Both the position numbers and the translations under genes were made by a program. 64,000 nt of DNA from Ensifer oleiphilus. GTDB taxonomy: Bacteria; Pseudomonadota; Alphaproteobacteria; Rhizobiales; Rhizobiaceae. Every line of letters begins with the position of its first letter. The first letter of the stretch is position 1. Below, in pieces: positions 35,743-44,711 of the stretch. The notes beneath the pieces are model-generated. The model saw only the letters and a program-made list of their open reading frames with translations. It was not told the origin of the DNA and did no database searches. The stretch spans positions 124,001 through 188,000 of the forward strand of contig NZ_JABWDU010000007.1 in assembly GCF_013371465.1 (NCBI RefSeq). Direction: 5' to 3'.

Positions 35743-36228
35743 ATGAAAAGAATAGGCGCAGTAATCGTGGCCGCGGCTACGGCCCTCTCAGGGTTCTCGG
35801 CGCAGGCCGTGCCCATGTCCCCCGTTTTGGCCGGACAGTCGGCTTCCCAGCCTGTCGAGTTGATCCACCACAAGCCAGGTCATTACGGCGGACCGCCCCA
35901 TAAAAGCGGCTATAACGGCTACCGTTACGGCGGCAACCGTTACAATGCTGGTCCACGATACGGCAATTACAACGGCTACGAGGGCTATCGCTACCGTCGC
36001 GACGGGTACCGTCGGCACAGCGACGGGTGGTGGTATCCTCTGGCGGCATTCGGAGCAGGAGTGGTTATCGGTGGCGCGATCGCGCAGCCGCCCCGCAGGG
36101 TCTATTCCAACGCGCCGTCAGCGCATGTCGAATGGTGCTATGACCGCTATCGTTCGTACAGAGCCTACGACAACACTTTCCAGCCCTATTATGGGCCGCG
36201 CCAGGAATGCGTGTCGCCATATTATTGA
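35743..36228 (+). CDS. BA14K-family secreted protein, copy 1
   Basis: This 161-residue protein has a signal peptide ([20 protein letters not shown]...), a Gly/Tyr/Arg-rich middle with repeats such as [11 protein letters not shown], a membrane-like segment ([18 protein letters not shown]) and a C-terminal BA14K motif ([20 protein letters not shown] ending in ...QECVSPYY). BA14K proteins are surface or periplasmic proteins of Rhizobiales, named for a Brucella immunoreactive lectin-like antigen. It differs from copy 2 at 61926 by five amino acids. The start at 35743 opens the signal peptide directly. Confidence 0.85.
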   Translation: MKRIGAVIVAAATALSGFSAQAVPMSPVLAGQSASQPVELIHHKPGHYGGPPHKSGYNGYRYGGNRYNAGPRYGNYNGYEGYRYRRDGYRRHSDGWWYPLAAFGAGVVIGGAIAQPPRRVYSNAPSAHVEWCYDRYRSYRAYDNTFQPYYGPRQECVSPYY

Positions 36229-36447
36229 GCGACAGCGCCTGCCCGCTTCGGAGAATATATACGAGATGTTCTCCGACACATTTGTACCGAACTCAGGACA
36301 CGTTGCGTGCAACCGAGGTCGGGAATTTCCGGCTGAGCGGGCGAAAACTAATCCGCATCGCGGTCCGCCAGAAAAAGCAAGGAATGAAGCTGTGGCCAGC
36401 GCAAAATTAGTGATCGCTCCACGTGCGACCAAGGATTCGTGTTGAGG

Positions 36448-36547
36448 TCAACGCGCTGCAGCTGCCTGCACCTTGATACGGCCCCCGAAAGGCAATTTGG
36501 CGGCCTGATAGATGGTTCGCGCCGGCCTTTGTCCTTCCGGGAAGAGT
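36448..36547 (-). pseudogene. RidA C-terminal remnant
   Basis: The minus strand encodes RPARTIYQAAKLPFGGRIKV followed by the natural stop, matching the last ~33 codons of ridA at 62630. The 5' four-fifths of the gene are absent: the match ends at 36547, at the edge of the duplicated segment. It cannot make a functional protein and marks copy 1 as the derived copy. Confidence 0.85.
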
Positions 36548-36561
36548 CCCTTCGAGACGAA

Positions 36562-37522
36562 TTAGACGGCAATCCCTCGGACTGCAGAAGCAAGCGGTTC
36601 CAGTTCCTCCATCTCTTGCGCCGTCAGAAGCAATGAAGCGGCCACGGCCTTTTCCTGGAGACGGCTCCGTCTGCGTGTGCCGGGAATGGGTATCGTTTTG
36701 ACATCGAGTTTGCGGCCCTGGGCATAAAGCCAGGCGAGGGCGACCTGGGCGGTCGATATGCCGCGCGCCGCTCCGATATCCTCGATCTTCGCGACCAGTG
36801 CCATGTTAAACCCGGTTCTCTGCGGAGAACCGGGGAAAGTTCAGCCGGGCATCACCCTCGGTGATCAAACTCGTGAACGCCGCCCCGGTCAGCATGCCAC
36901 GACCCAGGGGTGAGTAAGGCACGATCGTCACGCCGAGTTCGGCGGCCGTCGGTGCCACTTCCGCCTCGATATCGCGGGAGAAGATCGACCACTCTGACTG
37001 CAGGGCGGCAATGGGATGAATCTCCTGAGCTTCGCGTAGCTCGGCTGCAGTGACGGCGGACAGGCCGAGCCACTTCACCTTCCCGGTCCGGACAAGCTCG
37101 GCCATCGCACCGACGGACTCTCCCAAAGGGACGGTGGCTGTCCGGCGATGCATGTAATAGAGGTCGATGACGTCGACGCCGAGACGCTTGAGCGAGCGAT
37201 CCATGGCAGCCCTTATGAATTCCGGCCGATTGTCGATGCGCCAGTCGTCCGGGGTTTCCGGGGTGCGCGTATAGCCAAACTTCGTTGCGATGACGATCCG
37301 GTCCCGATTGGCGGCAATGAAGGGGGCAAGGAACTCTTCGTTGCCGCCCACGCCGTACATGTCGGCGGTATCGAACATCGTGATACCGAGTTCCAGCGCC
37401 TGTTCCAGTGTCGCTTTGGATTCACCCCCGTCTGTTGCTCCATAGAACTCACTTATGCCCATGCAGCCAAGGCCCTGGGCTCCAACCACGGGACCATCCC
37501 GACCGAGTTGGACCTGAGGCAT
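36562..37522 (-). pseudogene. Aldo/keto reductase, frameshifted and 3'-truncated
   Basis: The first part (start MPQVQLGRDGPVVGAQGLGC) has the AKR catalytic features: FDTADMYG, the lysine in IVIATKFGY, the histidine in DLYYMHRRT, and IAALQSEWSIFSRDIE. It stops at 36806-36808 after RFSAENRV. The family sequence continues in another frame from 36804 (MALVAKIEDIGAARGISTAQ, TIPIPGTRRRS, EKAVAAS), so one base has been lost or gained near 36808. The C-terminus ends prematurely (ASAVRGIAV) exactly beside the duplication junction. About 300 of ~330 family residues remain. A sequencing error could explain the shift but not the truncated end. Confidence 0.75.
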
Positions 37523-37573
37523 CGATGTGATTTCGCTTGTGATGATTGGGTCTCCACATTTCGACAAGCAACA

Positions 37574-37604
37574 CCTATAAGTGCGGAGTATAGTCCATGG
37601 TCAA
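37574..37604 (-). promoter_or_regulatory. MerR-type promoter/operator with 19-bp spacer
   Basis: Reading towards the aldo/keto reductase, TTGACC (37599-37604) and TATAGG (37574-37579) form -35 and -10 elements separated by 19 bp. That over-long spacing is the signature of MerR-regulated promoters. A dyad CTATA-N9-TATAG (37575-37593) fills the spacer and overlaps the -10. The merR-like gene starts 10 bp to the right on the other strand, so it likely controls both itself and the reductase. Confidence 0.75.
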
Positions 37605-37613
37605 GGCTTGAAG

Positions 37614-38009
37614 ATGCTGATTTCCGAATTTGCAAAAGCTGCGGAACTACCGATCGACACGATCCGCTTCTACATCGCAAAGGGCCTCCTAAAGCCCGAT
37701 CGCAGCGCCAAAGGCGGCTCCAATCCGTATCAGATATTCAAGCCCGAGGACGTGACCGCAGCTCGCATGATCCGATTGCAGCAGACGCTTGGCTATTCAC
37801 TCGGGGAAATACTTGCGCTGAACGAAGAGTACCGAGCCGGTGAAAACTCGTCGGAACGGACGATCGAAGTCCTGCAGTCACAAATCGAAAGGCTGGAGGA
37901 ACGCAGGGCCGCCCTGAATGCAGCCCTGTCCTTCCTTCAAGGCAAGGTGGAGTGGATCAAGGCGGGCAAGCCCAATGAAGCACCTCGCCTTGAAGACTAC
38001 CAGTGCTGA
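37614..38009 (+). CDS. MerR-family transcriptional regulator
   Basis: This protein of 131 residues starts MLISEFAKAAELPIDTIRFY, with the MerR winged helix (IAKGLLKPDRSAKGGSNPYQIF, FKPEDVTAARMIRLQQTLGY) and a coiled-coil dimer helix (IEVLQSQIERLEERRAALNA). It ends without a metal-binding cysteine cluster, so it is probably a redox or small-molecule sensor of the kind paired with aldo/keto reductases. It lies divergent to the reductase pseudogene. Its 3' end overlaps the convergent epimerase gene by 13 bp. Confidence 0.88.
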   Translation: MLISEFAKAAELPIDTIRFYIAKGLLKPDRSAKGGSNPYQIFKPEDVTAARMIRLQQTLGYSLGEILALNEEYRAGENSSERTIEVLQSQIERLEERRAALNAALSFLQGKVEWIKAGKPNEAPRLEDYQC

Positions 38010-39028
38010 CCCGAGCGAAGCTCTTCCAATCCCTGCTCCCTTGAAATCACCGGCGAATAAGCCAGTTCCCGGCGGGCTTTGCCGATATCCAGCGAAATCT
38101 CGACCGCGGATGTCGCATAGGATTGCCACGTCAGCGGCATGGTGATCCTGCCTGCGGAGACGAGCGCGATCAGATCACCGATGGCTGCGATAGTTCCGAC
38201 GACACTTCGGGGAACAGATTTTCCCGTCGGGATGAGCCTCTGCGTCTCCAAAAGCGATGAGACGAACGTCCTGAACGGAACTGGCATTCCATCGGAGATG
38301 AAGTAGGCCTCCCCGCCGCGTCCACGCTCGAGCGCCCGTTCCACGGCGACGCACAGATTGGCGATATGGGTGGTCGAGGTCAGATAAGTGCCGCCGCCGA
38401 TCCAAGCGAATTTGCCGGATCGCACTGCTTCGATCAGAGCAGGAAGGGCAGTCGTGTCGTCCCGACCCCAGACGAACCGTGGCCGCAACACGACGACGGA
38501 GAACTCCGGCGCGTCGCTTTCGAGAGCGATACGTTCCGCCGCCGCCTTGCTGCGTGAATAACCTCCAGCAAATTTGTGCGGCATGGGCATGGTCTCGTCC
38601 ACGTTGACCAGCGGCTTTCCGGTCGCGAGAACCGACTCCGTACTGAGGTGAACGACCTTTCTGATGCCTGCCGCACGGGCTGCCTCCATGACAGCCCGCG
38701 TCCCGTATTCGTTTACCTGCCGCTGCCTGTTCGTGGCAGGGCCATGATCTGTATCGGCGGCGGCATGGATAAAGCCATCGCATCCCGACATTGCCGCAGT
38801 GAGGTCCCCGACAAGGATATCACCACGATACGGGTGCGCACCCAGCAGTCCGACAACGTGTTCCGACCTCTCGCTGCGAACGAGGGCAACGACTTCGATT
38901 CCGCGCCCGACGAAGTGCCGGATCAGGTTGCGCCCGACGTAGCCGCTGCCTCCCGTGAGGAATATCCGACGATATGGGACGTGGTTATCCGTGGCCGCGG
39001 CGGCTGCGGCGATGCTTCTGTCAGTCAT
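37997..39028 (-). CDS. NAD(P)-dependent epimerase/dehydratase-family protein
   Basis: This 343-residue extended SDR shows the cofactor motif RIFLTGGSGYVGRNLIRHFV, VHLSTESVLATG, YSRSKAAAERIAL (catalytic Tyr/Lys) and VVLRPRFVWGRDD. It is similar to 3-beta-hydroxysteroid dehydrogenase/isomerase-like epimerases. AGGTGA precedes the ATG at 39028. It follows the TetR gene by 25 bp on the same strand, so they form a regulator-enzyme operon. Confidence 0.87.
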   Translation of the reverse strand: MTDRSIAAAAAATDNHVPYRRIFLTGGSGYVGRNLIRHFVGRGIEVVALVRSERSEHVVGLLGAHPYRGDILVGDLTAAMSGCDGFIHAAADTDHGPATNRQRQVNEYGTRAVMEAARAAGIRKVVHLSTESVLATGKPLVNVDETMPMPHKFAGGYSRSKAAAERIALESDAPEFSVVVLRPRFVWGRDDTTALPALIEAVRSGKFAWIGGGTYLTSTTHIANLCVAVERALERGRGGEAYFISDGMPVPFRTFVSSLLETQRLIPTGKSVPRSVVGTIAAIGDLIALVSAGRITMPLTWQSYATSAVEISLDIGKARRELAYSPVISREQGLEELRSGQHW

Positions 39029-39053
39029 GTCATTCACCTGATGTACTTGAAGG

Positions 39054-39638
39054 TCAGCCCGACGACGTCTCCGGGAGATCAAGCTCCCGCGGATCGGCCG
39101 CCACGAGCCAGTTGATTTCGCGCAGGAGCCGTTGTCGTTCCTCTCGCGGAAAGTGATGGAAATCGAGGTATTCGAGGAACTTGAGCCCCTCCAGCGCTAG
39201 ATAGGCGAGAAGAGCACCACGTTGAGATGGCGAGGTATCAAGGATACGATCGACCGTTGCTGCCTGGTTGCCCTGCATCTTTTCACGCAGTCCGGCATCC
39301 AGGGTGAGCGCTGCCGTGAGGTTCAACGCAACCGCCCGAAACTCCTTGGCCGGAGGCTCTGACGCGGCAATGATGCGCCCACGGATCACGCGATCCGTTT
39401 CATCCCCGATTTGTGCTTCGATGCGGGAGTGGTGAGCATTATCACGCTCGAAGGCGCGGTCGACGATGGCCTCGATCAGCGCCTGCTTGGTCTTGTGGTC
39501 ATAGAGGACGCTTGCCTTGTTCACCGCCGCCTCTTTGGCGACGGCGTCCAGCGTCAGGTTCGCCGCTCCATCTCGTCCGACGACACGTTCAGCCGCGTCG
39601 AGGATGCCCTGTTGGTCGATGACACGCTTTCGCCCCAT
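39054..39638 (-). CDS. TetR-family transcriptional regulator
   Basis: This 194-residue protein has a TetR DNA-binding domain (GILDAAERVVGRDGAANLTL, AVAKEAAVNKASVLYDHKTK) and a C-terminal helical ligand domain (LLAYLALEGLKFLEYLDFHH). It heads the operon with the epimerase and probably represses it. The recognition helix has AVNKASVLYDHK instead of the more common GVSKGTLYYHFK. Confidence 0.88.
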   Translation of the reverse strand: MGRKRVIDQQGILDAAERVVGRDGAANLTLDAVAKEAAVNKASVLYDHKTKQALIEAIVDRAFERDNAHHSRIEAQIGDETDRVIRGRIIAASEPPAKEFRAVALNLTAALTLDAGLREKMQGNQAATVDRILDTSPSQRGALLAYLALEGLKFLEYLDFHHFPREERQRLLREINWLVAADPRELDLPETSSG

Positions 39639-39985
39639 CCGATAGCTCCATTATTTCCAACCAGATGGTTATAAAAATCCCAAACCGTTGTCAACACGCC
39701 GGGATCGGATGGTCTGTCGGAAACGGGCAGTGTCTCTCACGCCATACAGCCAACGCGTTCTGTATGCTGACAGTTGAAGGACCAGTTCATCTTCGAGCCG
39801 CGGGGTGCAGTCGAAGTCAAAGGCAGGGGCATTGTGGAGGCTTGGTTACTGGGGCTCTTAGAGCGAAGGGTTCCCCTAGTCATCTCCTGTCATGCAATTC
39901 ATGCTGATAGATCTCCGCAGGGGAAATGATTGGCGCTTGGCCTGACATGGGCGTTAACTGTTTCACTCTGAAAGAGGAGGCACCT
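39639..39985. other. Gene-free interval upstream of TetR and GYD genes
   Basis: This spacer of about 350 bp lies between divergent genes and must hold both promoters. AT-rich DNA directly before the tetR start (TTATTTCCAACCAGATGGTTAT) contains CCAACCAGATGGTT, with AACCA/TGGTT as a near palindrome; such dyads are typical TetR operators. The rest holds no recognised gene. Confidence 0.4.
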
Positions 39986-40312
39986 ATGGCCATGTATCTT
40001 ACCCGCTTCAGCTACACGTCCGAGACCTGGGCCCGCATGATGGAGAAACCTGAGGATCGCCGAGAGGCGGCGCGTAGTTACATCGAATCCGTTGGCGGCA
40101 AGCTCCATGGGTTCTGGTATGCGTTTGGCGATCATGATGGGTGGAACCTGTGGGAGGCCCCAGATAACGTATCAATGGCGGCTGTCGTGCTTGCGATCGG
40201 TGCAGGTGGCGCCGTCCGCACTATCGAGACGACTGTTCTCATCAGCGTTGAAGACACCATGGATGCCTTGCAAAAGGCCAAGTCTATCGGGTACCGCCAG
40301 CCAGCAGGGTAG
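39986..40312 (+). CDS. GYD-domain protein
   Basis: This 108-residue protein starts MAMYLTRFSYTSETWARMME, contains ARSYIESVGGKLHGFWYAFG (the dimeric ferredoxin-like GYD fold; here FGDHDG replaces GxYD), and ends with a short helical tail. AGGAGG lies five bases before the ATG. GYD proteins are small, cytosolic and of unknown function. Confidence 0.82.
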   Translation: MAMYLTRFSYTSETWARMMEKPEDRREAARSYIESVGGKLHGFWYAFGDHDGWNLWEAPDNVSMAAVVLAIGAGGAVRTIETTVLISVEDTMDALQKAKSIGYRQPAG

Positions 40313-40426
40313 GCGGCGACCGACTGCTTGCTCCAGCATTCTGTTTCCCGGCGGGGCCGTTGCGCTCCGTTGATGATGTGTCCTTTGCGACGGCGGTCAG
40401 CCTCTTGGCAACGATCGATATCTGGA

Positions 40427-41893
40427 TCAGACTTCCCTTAGCTTCGTCGAAGCATTAAGGCTTTCGATCAACGTCGCACTCGCCTCGTTGAGACCCAGGA
40501 TTTCCACCGCGATACCATGCGCCTTGAAACGGTCAACGACCTTGTCGAGGGCATCGACCGCGGTAATATCCCAGAAGTGCGCCAGCGACACGTCGATGGT
40601 AACAGTCATGCCACTTGCCTCTTCTATATCGAAAGCCTCGACGAAAATGCCGGCCGAGGCGAAGAACACCTGGCCGGATACGCGATGGGTCAAACGCCGA
40701 GCGGTCGTGTCGGCGACTATTTCGACCTGCAACAGACGGGCGACTTTGAATGTGAAGAAAACGCCGCTCAGAAGGACGCCGACTATCACGCCGAGTGCCA
40801 GGTTCGAGGTGAAAACCGTAACGAAGACGGTCGCGATCATGACGGCGCTCGACACCTTCGGATGGGTAACCACACTCTTTAATGAAGACCAGTCGAAAGT
40901 ATCGATCGACACCATCACCATGATGGCAACAAGGGCGGCGACGGGAACCTGAGATACCCATGGCTTCAGCAACACCATCAGCATCAGGAGGAAGGCCCCT
41001 GCAAACAGCGTCGAGAGACGACCACGCCCGCCGTACTTCACGTTGCTGACAGTCTGGCCGATCATGCCGCAGCCGGCGATCCCGCCGAACAGGCTTGCCA
41101 CTGAATTGGCAATGCCGAGGCCGGTGCACTCCCTGTTCTTAGAACTGGGGGTTCCCGTGAGATCGTCAACGACAGTGGCTGTCATCATCGATTCCAGCAG
41201 GCCGACCATGGCGATCGCAAGCGCCGGGCCGGCGATAATCGTCAGTGTTTCAAGCGACAGGGGAACGGCAGGCCAGCTGAAGATCGGCAGCGCCTCGGGC
41301 AACTTGCCGAGATCGGCAACGGTCATCACCGGGAGCTGGAACGAAACCGACACAAGGGTGAGAACGAGAATGCAGATCAATGGCGAGGGGATTGCCGTCG
41401 TGATCCTTGGCGTAAAGTAGATGACCGCCAGCCCGGCTGCCAACATGCCATAGGCAAGCACGGCACCGCCGACGATGTGCGGCAGCTGGGCTGCGAAGAT
41501 CAGGATCGCAAGTGCGTTGACGAAGCCCGTGCGGACCGATTTCGAAACGAAGCGCATGAGAACGCCCAGGCGCAGAAGGCCGAAAACGATCTGGAGGACA
41601 CCCGCCAGCAATCCGGCGGCCAAAAGATAAGGCAGCCCGTGCGCGTGGACGAGGGGTGCCGCAACGAGCGCGACCGATCCTGCTGCCGCCGAGATCATGG
41701 CAGGGCGCCCGCCGGTGAAGGCGATGACAATGCTGATGATGAAGGAGGCGAACAGCCCCACCTGCGGATCGACACCGGCGACAAAGGAAAAGGCGATGAC
41801 CTCGGGGATCAGTGCGAATGTAGCCACGGCTCCGGCAAGCATTTCGCGCACAGGGGCCGCGGACCATTCCCGACGGAAGGAGGAAAATTGCAT
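40427..41893 (-). CDS. SulP-family anion transporter with STAS domain
   Basis: This 488-residue protein has 10 or more membrane segments, beginning [20 protein letters not shown] (the SulP N-terminal repeat with its IPE motif), and contains [20 protein letters not shown], typical of SulP. A C-terminal STAS domain follows ([40 protein letters not shown]). It would move sulfate, bicarbonate or another anion across the inner membrane. No carbonic anhydrase lies next to it. It is transcribed convergently with the GYD gene. Confidence 0.9.
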   Translation of the reverse strand: MQFSSFRREWSAAPVREMLAGAVATFALIPEVIAFSFVAGVDPQVGLFASFIISIVIAFTGGRPAMISAAAGSVALVAAPLVHAHGLPYLLAAGLLAGVLQIVFGLLRLGVLMRFVSKSVRTGFVNALAILIFAAQLPHIVGGAVLAYGMLAAGLAVIYFTPRITTAIPSPLICILVLTLVSVSFQLPVMTVADLGKLPEALPIFSWPAVPLSLETLTIIAGPALAIAMVGLLESMMTATVVDDLTGTPSSKNRECTGLGIANSVASLFGGIAGCGMIGQTVSNVKYGGRGRLSTLFAGAFLLMLMVLLKPWVSQVPVAALVAIMVMVSIDTFDWSSLKSVVTHPKVSSAVMIATVFVTVFTSNLALGVIVGVLLSGVFFTFKVARLLQVEIVADTTARRLTHRVSGQVFFASAGIFVEAFDIEEASGMTVTIDVSLAHFWDITAVDALDKVVDRFKAHGIAVEILGLNEASATLIESLNASTKLREV

Positions 41894-42191
41894 TTGGTGA
41901 GTTCTCGCAAAGCATGGCTAACGCGCTCAATGGAGCGGTTTTGACATTGGCATGCAGGTTTTGCGTGGTCTGGCGGATCGGCGGCCAGAAGAGCCACCCG
42001 GAGTTTCACCGGGTCCGTGGTGAGTGACTTTTTATGACGTCATTTTTTCTGCATTGCAACATCGAAAACTGCATTGGCCACGACTGGCGAAGGTGGTCCT
42101 TCGCCCTCATCTGCCGCTCTCGGGACTCAGGTATCTCTACTTGCACCGGTCATTGATCTTGGCTCCTTATGGGCACAAGGAACCAAGGTTT
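41894..42191. other. Gene-free interval upstream of the SulP gene
   Basis: These 300 bp hold a perfect stem ACCCGG-AGTTTCA-CCGGGT at 41996-42014 and an AT-rich patch near 42030-42050 that could be a promoter. No recognised gene is found. Confidence 0.35.
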
Positions 42192-42332
42192 ATGACTATG
42201 GCGATGCTTCTGGTCCCTGGCTTCATGCTTGATGCCGATCTCTGGCGAGATGTGGAGCCAGCATTAACTGAATTCGGTCCTCTGCTTCACGCTGATCTCT
42301 CACAGGACAGCACGATAGTGTCGGGAAGGTGA
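42192..42332 (+). pseudogene. Alpha/beta hydrolase N-terminal fragment
   Basis: The frame begins MTMAMLLVPGFMLDADLWRD and runs VEPALTEFGPLLHADLSQDS before a stop at codon 47. LLVPGFM...LW is the usual first strand and oxyanion loop of alpha/beta hydrolases, and HADLSQDSTI matches the next strand. The nucleophile elbow and the rest of the ~230-residue domain are missing. It is followed at once by a LysR-like C-terminal relic. Confidence 0.6.
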
Positions 42333-42349
42333 GCGGGGTCGACTTAAGG

Positions 42350-42450
42350 ATCGGGCTCGGGGTCGCTTGGTCGAAGGATGTTCCGACTCCTGTCAGGGGC
42401 GACATCATCGACATCGCGCGGCCGCTGGTCAGGGCGGGAAGGTGAGGGAC
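42350..42450 (+). pseudogene. LysR-like C-terminal remnant, copy A
   Basis: The plus strand reads IGLGVAWSKDVPTPVRGDII, then DIARPLVRAGR and stop (42443-42445). The GLGVAW-K-D-P-P-A pattern resembles the last strand and helix of LysR effector domains. It matches 59275-59375 over 101 bp at about 80% identity without gaps. No DNA-binding domain is nearby, so it is a relic. The LysR assignment is tentative. Confidence 0.45.
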
Positions 42451-42994
42451 CAAGAACCGGATTGCGTTTGGTGCGATCCTCAATCATACGGAGCGGCTTG
42501 CCGGGCCTAGGCTTCCCGGATACCGGCCGTTGGCCGTCGCTAATGCTGATCCTCCGAGACGAGGCTTTTAGCCGGTCAAACCGAGCGCGAACTGGCTCTT
42601 CCAGCGACGCCGCCGAAGCCTGGTACGCTCATTTGCCAAGGGAACTGGTTCACAACCTGGACGGTGTCCTAGAAGCACCGATAGTTGGGCTCATTTCAAG
42701 GCGAGGGATATGAAGCAACTTCCCGGACAGGGGGCATGTCGCCGGCTTTCTGTCGTCTCTGTCGGGTGGAACGTTGCCGTTTGCCTCGCCCCTCGGAACG
42801 AGCAAAGAGCGCTACCAGCGGATATTGTTAATCGAACACTCTAACGTCGCGTTTGAGCCGCAAGCGGACCAGTGACTTTCGTGCGTTACAGCTTTTAAGC
42901 CGCCAATCCGGCATGTCTCTATTGCCTTGAGTGGTCATGACCATCCGGGTGGTCAAGGGCCTGGAAACCTTTACCGAGGAACAACAACATCTAG
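42451..42994. other. Gene-free interval
   Basis: About 540 bp between relics and the PNPOx-like gene contain no reading frame that I can recognise. A 111-codon frame crossing it has no ribosome site or motif. The stretch probably consists of decayed coding DNA. Confidence 0.4.
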
Positions 42995-43567
42995 TTACTC
43001 CAATCGCCAACGCTCCAGCTCAGCCAGAGTGAAGCGCGGCGTAATGTGCTGCGGGCAGTTCCAGTCGAACGCCTCCACCGCGATGAGGACGAGGCGCTCC
43101 ACCCGAGCGGGATAGTCGGGTGCTGTCAGCTTTCTCGCCAGCACCGAATCGTCTTCTGCATCGATGACTCGCATGTGACCGTAGATTTTTAGGCGCCGCC
43201 GGTGCGCGTAGTCCATCAGAAACAGTGAGACGCGGTCATTGGCGCTGACATTGCCTGTCGTGATGTATTGCCGGTTACCGCGAAAATCCGCAAAGCCCAG
43301 CATCGATGCGTCAACCGTGGTGAGAAATCCTGCAGGCCCACCACGGTACTGGACGTAGGGCCAGCCGGTCTCTGAGACGCTGGCAAGATAAAAACCGTCG
43401 CGCGCGCCGATGAAGGCCGTTTCTGCCGGACCGAGGCGCTGGCTCTGCGCAGTTTCGTCTGCGTGAGCGCGCGCGCCGATCCGCGCCCACTGCTGTGCGC
43501 TGCCATAGTGCTCCTGTGCGGCCGCTACGGAGGGCGTCGTGGCGATACTGAGATATCTGCTGCTCAT
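42995..43567 (-). CDS. Pyridoxamine 5'-phosphate oxidase-like flavoprotein
   Basis: This 190-residue protein is of the split-barrel FMN-binding PNPOx family: GARDGFYLASVSETGWPYVQ, YRGGPAGFLTTVDASMLGFA, NVSANDRVSLFLMDYAHRRR and IYGHMRVIDAED. It ends HITPRFTLAELERWR, matching relatives annotated as FMN-binding pyridoxamine-phosphate-oxidase-like proteins. AGGA lies upstream of the ATG. It follows the Tat MBL gene by 35 bp, so the two are co-transcribed. Confidence 0.85.
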   Translation of the reverse strand: MSSRYLSIATTPSVAAAQEHYGSAQQWARIGARAHADETAQSQRLGPAETAFIGARDGFYLASVSETGWPYVQYRGGPAGFLTTVDASMLGFADFRGNRQYITTGNVSANDRVSLFLMDYAHRRRLKIYGHMRVIDAEDDSVLARKLTAPDYPARVERLVLIAVEAFDWNCPQHITPRFTLAELERWRLE

Positions 43568-43602
43568 TCCATTCCTATCTTTCTAGACCGCCGAAGCTAA
43601 CT

Positions 43603-44574
43603 TCAATCCTGCAAGGCCCAGTCCGCCACCTCCCAACGCATCTGCCCACGGTCGGCGACGACACGGCCGAGCCCTGGGAAGGGCATGTGCGTGGCGGCGA
43701 TGAGTGCGCCTTCCGAAGCGGCGCGAGGGAAAAAGCGGTCGCGCATCGCCTTGGCCGCTGCACGGTCCTGCTCGAACAGGAAGAACACGTCGGTCGCCCC
43801 CGGATGCACGACCGGAAAGATCATGTCCGAGACCATGATGAGGCTCTTGCCGTCATCTTCGACCCGCACGCCGATATGGCCGGGTGTGTGGCCGGTCAGG
43901 TCGACAATTGAGACGCCGCGCACAATCTCGCGTTCTCCGTCAATCGCCTGGAGTTTCGGGTAGAGGCGCACCACCTCCTCCGCCATCTTAAAGCTGGTCT
44001 GCAGATAATCGGGCGCGCCGCTGCGCTTGGCCGGGTCGGTCCAATGGGTGACGTCACGACGATCGATGTAGAGCTCCGCCTTGGGGTAGTTGTTCCTGCC
44101 TCCGGCGATCAGACCGCCCATGTGGTCCTGATGCATATGCGTTACGATCACCGCGTCGATCTGGTCAAGCTGCAGGCCAAGCGCACCGAGCGCCTGCGGC
44201 AGTTTGCCGGTCTGCCCGATCGAGCCCGCTGCACCGGCATCGATCAGGATGCGGCGCTCGCCATCATCGATGAGATACTGGTTGAAGAGGAACCGCACCC
44301 CACTCGGCCGGGCGGTGAACTGAGCGACTGCCGCCTGCTCCACCTCCGCCGGGGTGCGCCCCGGAAAATAGTCGAAGGGCATATCTGCATACCCGTCTGT
44401 CAGCGCCGTCACCGTGAAGCGACCGATTCGGATCTGCGCCAGCGGTGTAATGCTGACCGGCGCTTTGGCGGTATTCTGCGCTGCGGCAAGGGCCGGTGCG
44501 CCACTGATCAGTCCTCCACCGAGGAGGCCGAGAGGAAGAGCGCTGGCAAAGGCACGACGTGAAATCTGAGGCAT
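43603..44574 (-). CDS. Tat-exported metallo-beta-lactamase-fold hydrolase
   Basis: This 323-residue protein has the twin-arginine leader ISRRAFASALPLGLLGGGLI and the metal motif VIVTHMHQDHMGGLI, later DLTGHTPGHIGVRV, MVSDMIFP and AATHMPFPGLG. It resembles quorum-quenching-like lactonases and aryl-sulfatase-like MBL proteins. AGGAGA stands upstream of the ATG at 44574; an earlier ATG gives an unlikely leader. It is the first gene of the operon with the PNPOx gene, divergent from a LysR gene. Confidence 0.87.
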   Translation of the reverse strand: MPQISRRAFASALPLGLLGGGLISGAPALAAAQNTAKAPVSITPLAQIRIGRFTVTALTDGYADMPFDYFPGRTPAEVEQAAVAQFTARPSGVRFLFNQYLIDDGERRILIDAGAAGSIGQTGKLPQALGALGLQLDQIDAVIVTHMHQDHMGGLIAGGRNNYPKAELYIDRRDVTHWTDPAKRSGAPDYLQTSFKMAEEVVRLYPKLQAIDGEREIVRGVSIVDLTGHTPGHIGVRVEDDGKSLIMVSDMIFPVVHPGATDVFFLFEQDRAAAKAMRDRFFPRAASEGALIAATHMPFPGLGRVVADRGQMRWEVADWALQD

Positions 44575-44642
44575 GACGTCTTTCTCCTGATCATTGGCCA
44601 TACGGGGAGGCGGCCGGCGTCCCCTGGAACAACACAAAAGCT

Positions 44643-44689
44643 AGGATATCCGAAACCAATAGGGTATCCTGCCATTTCAGGAACGTTCC
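44643..44689. promoter_or_regulatory. Symmetric elements in the MBL/LysR divergent promoter
   Basis: Between the divergent starts lie an inverted repeat AGGATA...TATCCT (44643-44648 and 44665-44670) and a perfect 10-bp palindrome GGAACGTTCC (44680-44689). Such paired dyads at a divergent LysR promoter are good candidates for the regulator's recognition and activation sites. No -10 can be assigned. Confidence 0.4.
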
Positions 44690-44711
44690 TCTCAATTTCT
44701 GAAAGGATACG

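Larger units (their letters stand above)
35336..36547 (+). repeat. 1.2-kb duplication, copy 1 (truncated)
   Basis: This stretch matches 61575-62729 in the same orientation. It contains a DUF1194-like remnant, a complete BA14K-family gene and only the last ~33 codons of ridA. The left ~300 bp are more diverged than the BA14K part (7 differences in 486 bp), and copy 1 carries two extra stretches of about 27-29 bp. The right edge breaks inside ridA and abuts the damaged end of an aldo/keto reductase gene. No terminal inverted repeats or transposase are seen. Confidence 0.9.

Noticed and set aside
35336-36547. Possible insertion sequence
   Set aside because: Although duplicated, the block has no transposase, terminal inverted repeats or target-site duplications that I can see.
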